Below are positions 56,422 through 64,000 of a DNA stretch of 64,000 bases, piece after piece. The notes beneath the pieces are model-generated. The model saw only the letters and a list, made by a program, of their open reading frames with translations, was not told the origin of the DNA and made no database searches. A program made the translations under genes and the position numbers. The stretch is taken from the NCBI GenBank assembly GCA_963784195.1, contig CAWARA010000032.1:1-64000 (forward strand), written 5' to 3'. The stretch's first letter is position 1. Every line of letters starts with the position of its first letter. Source of the DNA: CAVQAH01 sp963784195 (GTDB lineage Bacteria > Acidobacteriota > Vicinamibacteria > Vicinamibacterales > 2-12-FULL-66-21).

Positions 56422-57224
56422 ATCGGAAATCGGAGATCGGCAATCGGAAATCGAACGGCGCTTTGGGCCAGGCTATCTCGCTGGATCCCTCGACGCTCGA
56501 CGTGCGAACCATCGCGCTCGCCTGCGGCAGCGGCGCGATCGTGACGTTTACCGCGATCGTGCTGATCCCAGTCGGGATCCTCACGCTCTTCCGCGCGCGC
56601 CGGCTCTATTCGGCGTTCGCGCGACTGGCGTGCAAAGCCATCCTGCGGATCTATGGAATCACGGTCCGCGTGCACCAGACTGCACCATTTCCAAAGACTC
56701 AAACGATCTACATCTCGAACCACACTTCCACGCTCGACCTGTTCGTGCTGGTCTCCCTTGGCCTGCCGAACTGCCGGTTCTTCCTCAGCGGTTTTCTCAA
56801 GAAGATTCTTCCGCTCGGCGTCATCAGCGGGATGATGGGGACGTTCTTCACCGTACCGCAGGATCGCCCCGCCGAGCGGACGCGCATCTTCCAGCGCGCC
56901 GAGCGCATCCTTCGCCGCACCGGCGAGTCCGTGTATCTGAGCCCCGAGGGCGCGCGCATCACGACCGGTCTGATCGGCCACTTCAACAAAGGCGCGTTCC
57001 ACCTCGCCACCAATCTGCGAGTCCCGATCGTGCCGTTCTTCATCGCGATTCCGCCGGGGATGGATCCCGGACGGGGCATCGCCGCACGGCCAGGCGTCAT
57101 CGATGTCCAGGTCATGCCGGCCATCGATACGAGAAGCTGGACCCTCGCCGATCTCGAACGGAACAAGGAACGCGTTCGTGACCAGTTCGTGACCATGCAG
57201 GCCGAAAAGCGGCACGCTGCCTAA
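56418..57224 (+). CDS. 1-acylglycerol-3-phosphate acyltransferase (PlsC-like)
   Basis: 268-residue PlsC-type acyltransferase with two N-terminal membrane segments. Active site NHTSTLD and the acceptor motif as PEGAR (PEGTR in most relatives). Transfers an acyl chain to a glycerophosphate. The start is GTG 56418 overlapping the preceding stop by 4 bp; the first ~11 codons, NRKSEIGNRKS, are encoded by the AATCGGAA repeat family, so a repeat became the N-terminus. Followed 13 bp later by the fatty acyl-AMP ligase. Confidence 0.83.
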   Translation: MNRKSEIGNRKSNGALGQAISLDPSTLDVRTIALACGSGAIVTFTAIVLIPVGILTLFRARRLYSAFARLACKAILRIYGITVRVHQTAPFPKTQTIYISNHTSTLDLFVLVSLGLPNCRFFLSGFLKKILPLGVISGMMGTFFTVPQDRPAERTRIFQRAERILRRTGESVYLSPEGARITTGLIGHFNKGAFHLATNLRVPIVPFFIAIPPGMDPGRGIAARPGVIDVQVMPAIDTRSWTLADLERNKERVRDQFVTMQAEKRHAA

Positions 57225-57237
57225 GGAGGCACTACCG

Positions 57238-59025
57238 GTGGGATCACTGTCATTGCCCGAGATCGTGACGTCACACGCCGAGCGGCTTCCCCATGGCGTG
57301 GCCTACAGCTTTCTGGAGTCCGGCGAACGCGAAGGCGCCCAGCTGACATGGGGTTGCCTCGATCGACGGATACGAGACCTGGCCGCGGCGCTGCGCCGGG
57401 AGGTTCCTCGTGGTGCCCGCGTGCTTCTGCTGTTTCCTCCAGGACTCGACTTCGTGCCGGCGTTCTTTGCCAGCATGGCCGCTGGCACGATCGCAGTCCC
57501 GTCGTATCCCCCTGGCGGCCATCGATCGGACCGGTTGGTCACTCGCCTGCGCGGGATGATCGCTGATGCCGGCATATCACTCGTCGTCGCGCCGTCCGCT
57601 GTTCACGCACGGCGCTCGATCGTCGAGTCGGTGATTCCCGAGTTGCGCGGCATCGCGTGGATCAACGTCGATGAGGTCGACGATGGTCCCGCGTCTGGCT
57701 TTCGGTTCGAGGGATCCCCGGCTGACGTCGTGCTGCTGCAATACACCTCGGGATCCACGTCCGATCCACGCGGCGTCATGGTCACGCACGGCAACCTGCT
57801 TCACAACCTCGAAGCCAGCGCGACCCTGGCCGGGCACGATCACCGATCGATCGGCGTCTCCTGGCTGCCGGTCAACCACGATATGGGACTGATCGACGGC
57901 GTGCTGCAGCCGGCATTCTCGGGATTTCCGGTATCGCTGATGGCGCCGGCGTCGTTTCTGCAGCGTCCGGCGCGCTGGCTGCGAGCGATCTCTCGCCTGA
58001 GGGCAACCCACAGCGGAGCGCCCAACTTCGCGTACGACCTCTGCGTCCGCCGGATCGACGACGCTGAACGCGCATCGCTGGACCTCAGCACGTGGGATAT
58101 CGCCTACAACGGCTCAGAGCCGGTGCGCGCCTCGACGCTCAATGCGTTCCATCGCGCATTCGGGCCGTACGGGTTTCGCTGGGAGTCGTTCAGGCCTGCG
58201 TACGGTCTCGCGGAGGCAACCCTGCTCGCCGCGAGCGCAGCCTCGGGCGATGAACCTGTGGCGTTTCGCGCGGACGCCGCCCTGCTGGCGCGGGGACGAG
58301 CCGCCCGCAGCAGTGATGCGGGCCACGGCGTCTCATTGATCTCGTGCGGCCGCCCTGCGCCAGGCATGAAGATCGAGATCGTCGATCCGGTCCGGCGGAC
58401 GAGAGCGGCAAGTGGCGAAATCGGAGAGATCTGGATCGCCGGCTCCAGCGTGGCGGCTGGTTACTGGAACCGGCCGGCCGAGTCCGCTGCGACCTTCGAG
58501 GCACGTCTTGCGGACTCGGATGACGAACGGTTTCTTCGTACCGGCGATCTCGGCGTCATTCGCCAGCAACAGCTCTACGTCACCGGTCGCGTAAAGGACG
58601 TGCTCATCGTGCGCGGCCTGAAGCACTATCCGCAGGACGTGGAACTCACCGCGGAGCGCTCCCACCCGGCGCTGCGAGGCGGCGGCTGTGCGGCGGTCTC
58701 AGTCGTATCTCCGTCAGGCGGTTCCGGCGAATCGGTGGCGATCCACGCGGAAATCGCGTCCGGGCAGGGCTGGGAGACAGCCGAACAGGTGGACAGCCGC
58801 GAAGCCTCCGCGATTTGCCTCGCGATCGCGAGAGCAGTCAATGACGGTCATGGCTTCGCACCGGCTGAAATCGTGCTCGTTCCCGCAGGAAGTCTGCCGC
58901 GAACCACGAGCGGGAAGCTTCAGCGTTTTCAATGTCAGAGGGAGTTTGCCGAGAACGGTTCGGCGCTGTTTCGATGGTGTCCAAGCGGCCACCACGAGTC
59001 CCTCGAGCAGAGAGTGGCATCATGA
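57238..59025 (+). CDS. Fatty acyl-AMP ligase (FAAL)
   Basis: 595-residue adenylate-forming enzyme. YTSGSTSDPRGVMVTHGNL is the AMP-binding loop; SWLPVNHDMGLIDG, YGLAEATL, GYWNRP, LRTGDLG and the end GSLPRTTSGKLQR (catalytic Lys) match FAAL enzymes, which pass the acyl-AMP to a carrier protein instead of CoA. The partner is evidently the carrier domain of the next gene, which overlaps by 4 bp. GTG start 57238 behind AAGGAGG. Confidence 0.9.
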   Translation: MGSLSLPEIVTSHAERLPHGVAYSFLESGEREGAQLTWGCLDRRIRDLAAALRREVPRGARVLLLFPPGLDFVPAFFASMAAGTIAVPSYPPGGHRSDRLVTRLRGMIADAGISLVVAPSAVHARRSIVESVIPELRGIAWINVDEVDDGPASGFRFEGSPADVVLLQYTSGSTSDPRGVMVTHGNLLHNLEASATLAGHDHRSIGVSWLPVNHDMGLIDGVLQPAFSGFPVSLMAPASFLQRPARWLRAISRLRATHSGAPNFAYDLCVRRIDDAERASLDLSTWDIAYNGSEPVRASTLNAFHRAFGPYGFRWESFRPAYGLAEATLLAASAASGDEPVAFRADAALLARGRAARSSDAGHGVSLISCGRPAPGMKIEIVDPVRRTRAASGEIGEIWIAGSSVAAGYWNRPAESAATFEARLADSDDERFLRTGDLGVIRQQQLYVTGRVKDVLIVRGLKHYPQDVELTAERSHPALRGGGCAAVSVVSPSGGSGESVAIHAEIASGQGWETAEQVDSREASAICLAIARAVNDGHGFAPAEIVLVPAGSLPRTTSGKLQRFQCQREFAENGSALFRWCPSGHHESLEQRVAS

Positions 59026-60756
59026 TCGCCCGGGCACGGCAGGTCGACGATTCGTCGCTCGCCGCTCAAATCGCTGCGCTGGCCCTGCGGTGCTCGCGGA
59101 TCACGGATCTGCGGCCCGACCCGTCCACACCTTTTGCGCACATGGGCCTCGACTCGATCGGCACGATCGAGCTGGCAGCTGCAATCGAGGAGGAGTTGGG
59201 GCTCGACGTCCCGCTCGATCTCGTGAGCGACTGCACCGATGCGCGTACGCTCGCGGCACGGCTCGAGCAGTCCCAGAGCGGCCTGATAACACGAGACGAG
59301 GCGCTCGCGGAGATGCTGGCCGATGCGGTGCTTGCGGATGACGTCCGGCCCCCGCTGTCGTCTTCCGCTCGTGGTGCCGACCGTGGCCGGGCGTGGCCTT
59401 TGCGATGCGGGCGTCATTCTCCTGACCGGGGCCACCGGTTTTCTCGGCGGCTGGCTCGCCGCGGAGCTCCTTCGGACTTCCCGCGCCACGCTGATTTGTC
59501 TCGTGCGCTCCGGCCGCGAGCGTGCGACCGATCGCCTGCGTTCCCGTCTGTCCGCCTGCGGCGTCGATCCTTCCCTCTTCGACTCCCGCGTTCGCATCGT
59601 CGAGGGCGACCTGTCCCTGCCGCTGCTCGGCATGTCGAGTGAAGCCGTCTCGCTGCTGGCCTGTCAGGTCGATGCCATCTGTCACGCGGGAGCAAGCGTC
59701 AACTGGGTCGCGACCTACCGCAGTCTTCGAACCGCAAACGTCCTCGGAACGAGCGAGCTGTTGCGACTGGCGTGCGTGCGCGGGTGTCCGTTCCATTTCG
59801 TTTCGAGCCTGAGCACGTGCTATTCGACGTCCGGTCCGGCCCGCGTCGACGAAAACCACGACGCGCTCGGCCACCTGAGCGGCGTTCATCTCGGTTACGC
59901 ACAGTCCAAGGTCGTTGCCGAGGCGCTCGTCACGGAAGCAGGCCGTCGGGGATTGCCGGTCACGATCTATCGGCCGTCGCTGATCGCCGGGCACAGCACC
60001 ACCGGCGATTTCAACGCAGACGATCTTCTCTCACTGCTCGTCAGGGGCTGCGTGCACATGGGTTGCGCGCCCGATCTCGACTGGACGCTCGATGCGCTGC
60101 CGGTTGATGTGGTGTCTCGACAGATTCTGCGTTTGTCGGCTGCGCGCGGGACCGTCCACCTGTTGCATCCCCGCCCGCGGCACTGGCGCGAGTGCGTGTT
60201 GTGGATGCGACTGTACGGCTATGACCTCACGTTGCTCCCATATCACGCGTGGCTAGGCCGCCTGCAGACCGACCTCGAGATCGCCGCCGGTTCAGGCGAG
60301 CGTCACCCTCTCGCGCCACTCGAACGCCTGCTGTTCAGTCGTCCCGACGGCGGCAACGGATTCACGGTGCCCGAGCTGTACGAAGACTCACGGCGCTCGC
60401 ACGCGATCTCGTCGCGAAAGACAGCCACAGAGTGTCCCGATCTCGATGCCCATCTGCTCGATCGCTACTTCGAGGCGTTCGTCAGCGCCGGTCACCTGCC
60501 ACCGCCAGCGGCGGCTTCTCGAACGGGGCCATCGGTGCACATCGGCAATGGGCGATGGGCGATGGGCAATGGGCGATGGGCACCATGCGGCCTTTGGCGT
60601 TGGCTTCTTCACCAAAGCGCTGGGCGAATCCGACGTCACAGTGATCGGCGCCAGTCAGGTCGACCGCGGGGGCGCCGAAAGTATCTTGAGCGAGCTGACG
60701 GCATGGCGGTCACCTCTGCCCACTGGACTGTTCCGGTATTCGCTGGACCTGGATGA
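59022..60756 (+). CDS. Carrier protein-thioester reductase (one frameshift)
   Basis: Didomain protein. The N-terminal carrier has FAHMGLDSIGTIELAAAIEEEL with the phosphopantetheine Ser. After a frame break near 59340-59400 (one extra base) a NAD(P)-dependent thioester reductase follows: ILLTGATGFLGGWLAAELL, FHFVSSLSTCYS, GYAQSKVVAE and YRPSLIAGH. It should release the acyl chain loaded by FAAL as an aldehyde or alcohol. The conserved part ends near 60535; the frame then runs through a 7-bp repeat into shadow sequence before stopping at 60756, so the true C-terminus is unclear and may be fused to the next protein. Confidence 0.8.
60548..60582 (+). repeat. Five 7-bp ATGGGCG/ATGGGCA units at a gene junction
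   Basis: Tandem ATGGGC(G/A) units lie where the reductase frame ends and the kinase frame begins. They are the complement of the CGCCCAT tract at 42461-42516. A 7-bp unit changes frame with each gain or loss, so copy number decides whether the two proteins are fused. Confidence 0.85.
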
Positions 60757-61747
60757 ACGGGGCACACGGCGCCAGCGTCAGGTCGTCCTGAAAGTGAAAG
60801 CCCGCGACAGCGATGCGATCGCGGTCGGCGAAGCCCTGAGCGCGCTGTGCGATGGCCGGATTGGCGCCGCGTATTCGAGGTGGAGCGAGCGGTTGGGCCT
60901 GGCACGGTCTCACGAACGCGAGCTGGCCATCTATCGTCAGACCGACACACGGTTCACGAGCCACTCGCCCGCGCTGCTGGGTTCAGTCTCTGACGATCGG
61001 GCCGGTCTCTGGGCTTTGGTTCTCGAGCAGATGACGGATGCCGTCCTGATGGACACGGTCAATGCTCCGCAGTCATGGACACCCGAAGCGATCGGCGCAG
61101 TGGTCACCGGCCTGAGCCGGCTGCAGGCGATCTGGTACGCCCGAGCCCACGAGCTGACGCGACATCCATGGATTGGCTGGGTTCAGACCGCTGCCAGCGC
61201 GTCAGAGATGACCGACCTCTGGGAAGGGCTTGCGCAGCACGCACGAGCGTCATTCTGCGGATGGGCTGACCCGTCGATGTGGTCGATCCACCGCATGCTG
61301 ATCGCTCGCATCCCGCAGTGGTGGCCCCAGCTCGAAGCGCAAACCGCGACGCTCATTCACAACGACTTCAACCCGCGGAACGTCTGTCTGCGAACGACCG
61401 GGTCCGGCTTCCGGCTGTGCGCCTACGACTGGGAGCTCGCAACCGTCGGCGCCCCTCAACGGGATCTCGCCGAATTCCTCTGCTTCGTGCTCACGCCGGA
61501 CACTCGAGATGCGGACATCGATCGCTGGATCGAGCACCATCGAACCAGTCTCGAGGACGAGACTGGCGCCCGAATCGATCCGATCACGTGGCGCCAAGGG
61601 TTCGCCGCAGCGCTGTACGATGTGCTCGTCAGCCGCCTCACGATGTATGCGTTGATTAACCGCGTTCGACGCCAGCCATTTCTTCCACGCGTCGTCAGGA
61701 CATGGCGGCGGTTATACGATCGCTTTCCATTGGCACAGGAGATCTGA
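60548..61747 (+). CDS. APH/choline-kinase-like phosphotransferase
   Basis: ~400-residue small-molecule kinase. VVLKVKARD supplies the ATP-site Lys, IHNDFNPRNVCLR the catalytic loop and CAYDWELATVG the metal-binding Asp, as in aminoglycoside phosphotransferases and choline/ethanolamine kinases. Likely phosphorylates an alcohol, perhaps a head group or long-chain alcohol. The start is uncertain: ATG 60548 and later ATGs lie within the 7-bp repeat, with convincing sequence from about GFFTKALGESDV. Overlaps the next gene's start by one base (TGATG). Confidence 0.77.
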   Translation: MGDGRWAMGDGHHAAFGVGFFTKALGESDVTVIGASQVDRGGAESILSELTAWRSPLPTGLFRYSLDLDERGTRRQRQVVLKVKARDSDAIAVGEALSALCDGRIGAAYSRWSERLGLARSHERELAIYRQTDTRFTSHSPALLGSVSDDRAGLWALVLEQMTDAVLMDTVNAPQSWTPEAIGAVVTGLSRLQAIWYARAHELTRHPWIGWVQTAASASEMTDLWEGLAQHARASFCGWADPSMWSIHRMLIARIPQWWPQLEAQTATLIHNDFNPRNVCLRTTGSGFRLCAYDWELATVGAPQRDLAEFLCFVLTPDTRDADIDRWIEHHRTSLEDETGARIDPITWRQGFAAALYDVLVSRLTMYALINRVRRQPFLPRVVRTWRRLYDRFPLAQEI

Positions 61748-62343
61748 TGGAACGCTCGCCTGCCTCGTGCATTCACGTCTCCAACACGTTGACCTACGTG
61801 TCGCTGCTGATGGGAATCGCCTCCATCGCCGCCGCGTTGTCCGGCAGCGCCGACGCCGCGGGCGCCCTGATCGCCGCGGCCGCGATCGCCGACACCTTCG
61901 ATGGATGGTTCGCCCGCAGATTCGCTCGTTCACCGGAGCTGGCGTCAATGGGCGTGCAGCTGGACAGCCTGGCGGATGCCGTCACCTTCGGGATCGCCCC
62001 GGTCATCGTCGCCGGCATTCTCTTCCGGCCGGGTGGCGGCGCCGCCGAGTGGATTTGGTGGGGCTCGGCGTTCGTCTACGCGGCTTGCGCGTTGACCAGA
62101 CTCGGGTTCTACAACGTCTCGCACGACGAGATCAGCGGCTTCGTCGGCCTGCCCACACCAGTTGCGGCGCTCTTCTGGTCGACGCTGCTCCTCCTCAATG
62201 CCGGCCCCGTCGCGCTGTCGGTCGTCGCCCTGACGACGTCGGTGGCGATGATCGCACCGGTCCGGATTCCACGGCCTTCAGGACTCGGTCTCGCTGTATT
62301 TGTCTTGTGGCCGGTGGGGCTGATCGTTGCGCACACGTTTTGA
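61747..62343 (+). CDS. CDP-alcohol phosphatidyltransferase (PssA-like)
   Basis: 198-residue membrane enzyme with about six helices and the full signature DTFDGWFARRF...GVQLDSLAD (D-x2-DG-x2-AR-x8/9-G-x3-D-x3-D). Transfers an alcohol such as serine or glycerol phosphate to a CDP-activated lipid. It is the logical consumer of the CarS-like product made earlier in the operon. ATG 61747 overlaps the kinase stop, behind AGGAG. Last gene of the lipid operon. Confidence 0.87.
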   Translation: MERSPASCIHVSNTLTYVSLLMGIASIAAALSGSADAAGALIAAAAIADTFDGWFARRFARSPELASMGVQLDSLADAVTFGIAPVIVAGILFRPGGGAAEWIWWGSAFVYAACALTRLGFYNVSHDEISGFVGLPTPVAALFWSTLLLLNAGPVALSVVALTTSVAMIAPVRIPRPSGLGLAVFVLWPVGLIVAHTF

Positions 62344-62384
62344 ACGCGACACGCCTGCGCCCTGAACGGGTTCGAATCCCAGTG

Positions 62385-62511
62385 CGACGGATGACTGACG
62401 AGTCACTGGCTACGATCGCGACGACCGCGACGAACGCGACGTGCACATTGTTCCGACGTCGTGTTCGTCGTGATCGTCGCGATCATTCCGGGACTCGTCA
62501 GTCGTCCGTCG
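62385..62511. repeat. Long imperfect hairpin between convergent genes
   Basis: The left arm 62385-62441 (CGACGGATGACTGACGAGTC, then GATCGCGACGACC, GCGACGAACGCGACGT) pairs with the right arm 62455-62511 (ACGTCGTGTTCGTCG, GATCGTCGCGATC, GACTCGTCAGTCGTCCGTCG) with few mismatches and a ~13-nt loop. It lies downstream of the lipid operon, facing the DinB gene. Probable bidirectional terminator. The flanks 62344-62384 and 62512-62637 hold no gene. Confidence 0.85.
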
Positions 62512-62637
62512 TTGTCCACAGCAAGCGCCCAGATATCCATTTTCTGAGCAGGTGCCTCTGGCTCGGCGGTGATGGCCGGGGCGACATCGTCTCACCTGCG
62601 TTGAGCGCCAGCAACGATCAGAACGTTGATCCGCTTG

Positions 62638-63141
62638 TCACGTCGGCTGACCGACCAGGCTCGCTATCTGCCGCAAATGGTGACGAAGGTGACCGACGTA
62701 GTCACGCATGAAGTAGTCGAGGGTGGTGGGCTGGTCGGCTGAGACGGTGGTCCACGCGATCTTATCGAGGTTGTGCCTGGCGCGCGGCCGCAGCTTCGCG
62801 TCCTCCGACGCCGACTCCATGACGTGGGCGATGTGCAGGTTGTAAGCCGACCACAGGTCAAGCAACCGCGACCACGACGCGTCCTGGTAGGCCTGCACCT
62901 TTACCCACTGTTCCTGATCGTAACCAGCCGATACGAGATCCGGCTCGAGCTGCGCGCGCACGAACCGCGCGTGATTGTTCGCGGCGGAGTCAATGAGATG
63001 CCCGATGATCTCCTTCGCAGACCACGACTCCGGGGCACGACGCCTCGAGGCATCGGCGTCGGACACGCCGCGCAGGAACGCGACAGTCCTCGTGACCTCC
63101 GATCTCAGATCCTCGGCCGCGGACACAACAGGCTGGTTCAT
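62638..63141 (-). CDS. DinB-family protein
   Basis: 167-residue four-helix protein of the DinB/DUF1569-like group. SAKEIIGHLIDSAANNHARFVRAQ and YVGHLRHHLRQIASL carry the histidines of the metal site. Distinct in sequence from the DinB protein at 40938. Likely a metal-dependent thiol or hydrolase-like enzyme of unknown substrate. It starts 14 bp after the cyclotransferase stop, so the two are co-transcribed. Confidence 0.85.
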   Translation of the reverse strand: MNQPVVSAAEDLRSEVTRTVAFLRGVSDADASRRRAPESWSAKEIIGHLIDSAANNHARFVRAQLEPDLVSAGYDQEQWVKVQAYQDASWSRLLDLWSAYNLHIAHVMESASEDAKLRPRARHNLDKIAWTTVSADQPTTLDYFMRDYVGHLRHHLRQIASLVGQPT

Positions 63142-63155
63142 GACCTCTACCCCGA

Positions 63156-63941
63156 TTACTCAACCTTGATCTCGAACACCTTCGGCCACAACTTCCCCGT
63201 GACGAAGAGCCGATCGCCTGCCGCGTCGTAGGCGATGCCGTTGAGCACATCGACGCCCGCTGATTCACCCGGCGACAGCAGGCCGCTGAGATCGATCCAG
63301 CCGGTGACATCACCGGTTTTCGGCGAAATCCTCGCGATGCGGTGCTGCTGCCAGACGTTCGCCAGGATCTCCCCACGGACGAACTCCAGCTCATTGAGAT
63401 CCTTCAGCGGCACACCGCCGTCGCGCACCGTCAAGCGACCCGTTTCCTTCAACGTTTGAGGATCCAGGAAGCGCAACGACGAGGTCCCGTCGCTCATGAT
63501 GATTTGCTTGCCGTCGTGGGTCAGTCCCCAGCCCTCGCCCTTGTACGCAAACGTTTTCTGCGGCGCAAACGTCGTCAGGTCGTAGACGAATCCGATCTCG
63601 GATTGCCAGGTGAGCTGGACGATCGATTTGCCCCAGACGACAATGCCCTCGCCGAAGAACTTGGGGTCGAGCGCCCGCTGCTGGAGCACCTCCCCCGTCT
63701 CGAGCTTCACTTTTCGGATCCCCGACTGCCCGAGGAGGCCGGTGCCCTCGTACAAAACCCCGTCGAGATACACGAGCCCCTGTGTAAAGGCCTGACGATC
63801 GTGGGGATAGGACTTGACGACTTTGTATTTGGACACAGGCGTGGGCGAGGTGCGCCTCTGAGCAGCGGGCGACGACGTCGGACCGGCTGCTGCGAGCACG
63901 ATGATGATGAGGACCAGCCAGCCGCGGGAGCGAGAGAACAT
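63156..63941 (-). CDS. Secreted glutaminyl-peptide cyclotransferase (plant type)
   Basis: 261-residue exported five-bladed propeller enzyme that converts N-terminal Gln to pyroglutamate. Signal peptide (LVLIIIVLAAAGPTS), then SYPHDRQAFTQGLVY, YEGTGLLGQSGIRKV, FGEGIV, LTWQSEIGFVYD and LNELEFVRGEILANVWQ, all typical of plant/bacterial-type QC. Full length. First gene of a short minus-strand unit with DinB; its promoter lies near the window end. Confidence 0.9.
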   Translation of the reverse strand: MFSRSRGWLVLIIIVLAAAGPTSSPAAQRRTSPTPVSKYKVVKSYPHDRQAFTQGLVYLDGVLYEGTGLLGQSGIRKVKLETGEVLQQRALDPKFFGEGIVVWGKSIVQLTWQSEIGFVYDLTTFAPQKTFAYKGEGWGLTHDGKQIIMSDGTSSLRFLDPQTLKETGRLTVRDGGVPLKDLNELEFVRGEILANVWQQHRIARISPKTGDVTGWIDLSGLLSPGESAGVDVLNGIAYDAAGDRLFVTGKLWPKVFEIKVE

Positions 63942-64000
63942 GAGGGAATGGTACCTACGCGTGCCGTCGTTCCCGCCCTCGCGTCGTCCGATTCCGTACA

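Noticed and set aside
62369..62384. tRNA T-arm-like sequence GGGTTCGAATCCC
   Set aside because: Only three stem pairs fit and no anticodon, D-arm or acceptor sequence lies upstream; at most a chance or relic match.

Overview
The window is high-GC bacterial chromosome, dense with genes on both strands. Family content points to Acidobacteriota, most likely the Vicinamibacteria (subdivision 6): Ser/Thr kinases fused to TPR or TolB-like propellers, Gly-rich secreted M28 peptidases, CSLREA beta-helix proteins, an ActP/DUF485 acetate uptake pair, and a succinate dehydrogenase with an unusual membrane subunit. This placement is inference; the window has no rRNA or tRNA gene.

Layout. 1-7.5 kb: three tandem copies of a secreted CSLREA beta-helix gene, each behind the same ~54-bp leader, with a small secreted protein between copies 2 and 3. 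7.6-9.0 kb: exported amidohydrolase. 9.2-17.8 kb: signalling block with a hybrid histidine kinase, a HisKA-REC-PPM phosphatase, two near-identical single-domain receivers (a segmental duplication), a STAS antagonist, a secreted HEIGH protein and a LOG-type protein. 18.0-19.1 kb: small-peptide island with two double-glycine-leader peptides carrying a seven-Cys, knottin-like core, plus a decayed third copy. 19.4-22.0 kb: antiporter, MerR regulator and small exported protein behind a textbook MerR operator. 22-28.9 kb: TPR kinase, hypotheticals and a peptidase-MA/TPR protein. 29-34.9 kb: acetate permease pair and sdh operon. 35-50.4 kb: secreted peptidases, a VOC protein, DinB, PAP2, a second Ser/Thr kinase, a CubicO hydrolase and a GH13 enzyme. 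50.6-62.3 kb: a tightly coupled ten-gene lipid operon (desaturase, CarS-like, PEP-synthase-like, UbiA-like, methyltransferase, acyltransferase, fatty acyl-AMP ligase, carrier-thioester reductase, small-molecule kinase, CDP-alcohol transferase). 62.6-63.9 kb: DinB and glutaminyl cyclotransferase.

Three patterns run across the window. (1) Short-period repeats built from a small vocabulary of 7-13-bp words, usually arranged as long imperfect inverted repeats, sit at or within a few bases of stop codons at about ten loci, and in two places have entered coding sequence. (2) About 20 breaks of reading frame interrupt otherwise intact conserved genes, and nearly every one is explained by one extra base. 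This looks like insertion-biased sequencing error rather than gene decay, so those genes are annotated as single frameshifted CDSs. (3) Many same-strand neighbours overlap by 4 bp (ATGA/GTGA), which was used to fix starts.

The best candidates for undescribed biology are the double-glycine knottin-like peptides at 18.47-19.0 kb, the stop-codon-associated repeat family, and the lipid operon, which holds as separate genes the activities expected for making ether- or aldehyde-derived membrane lipids.
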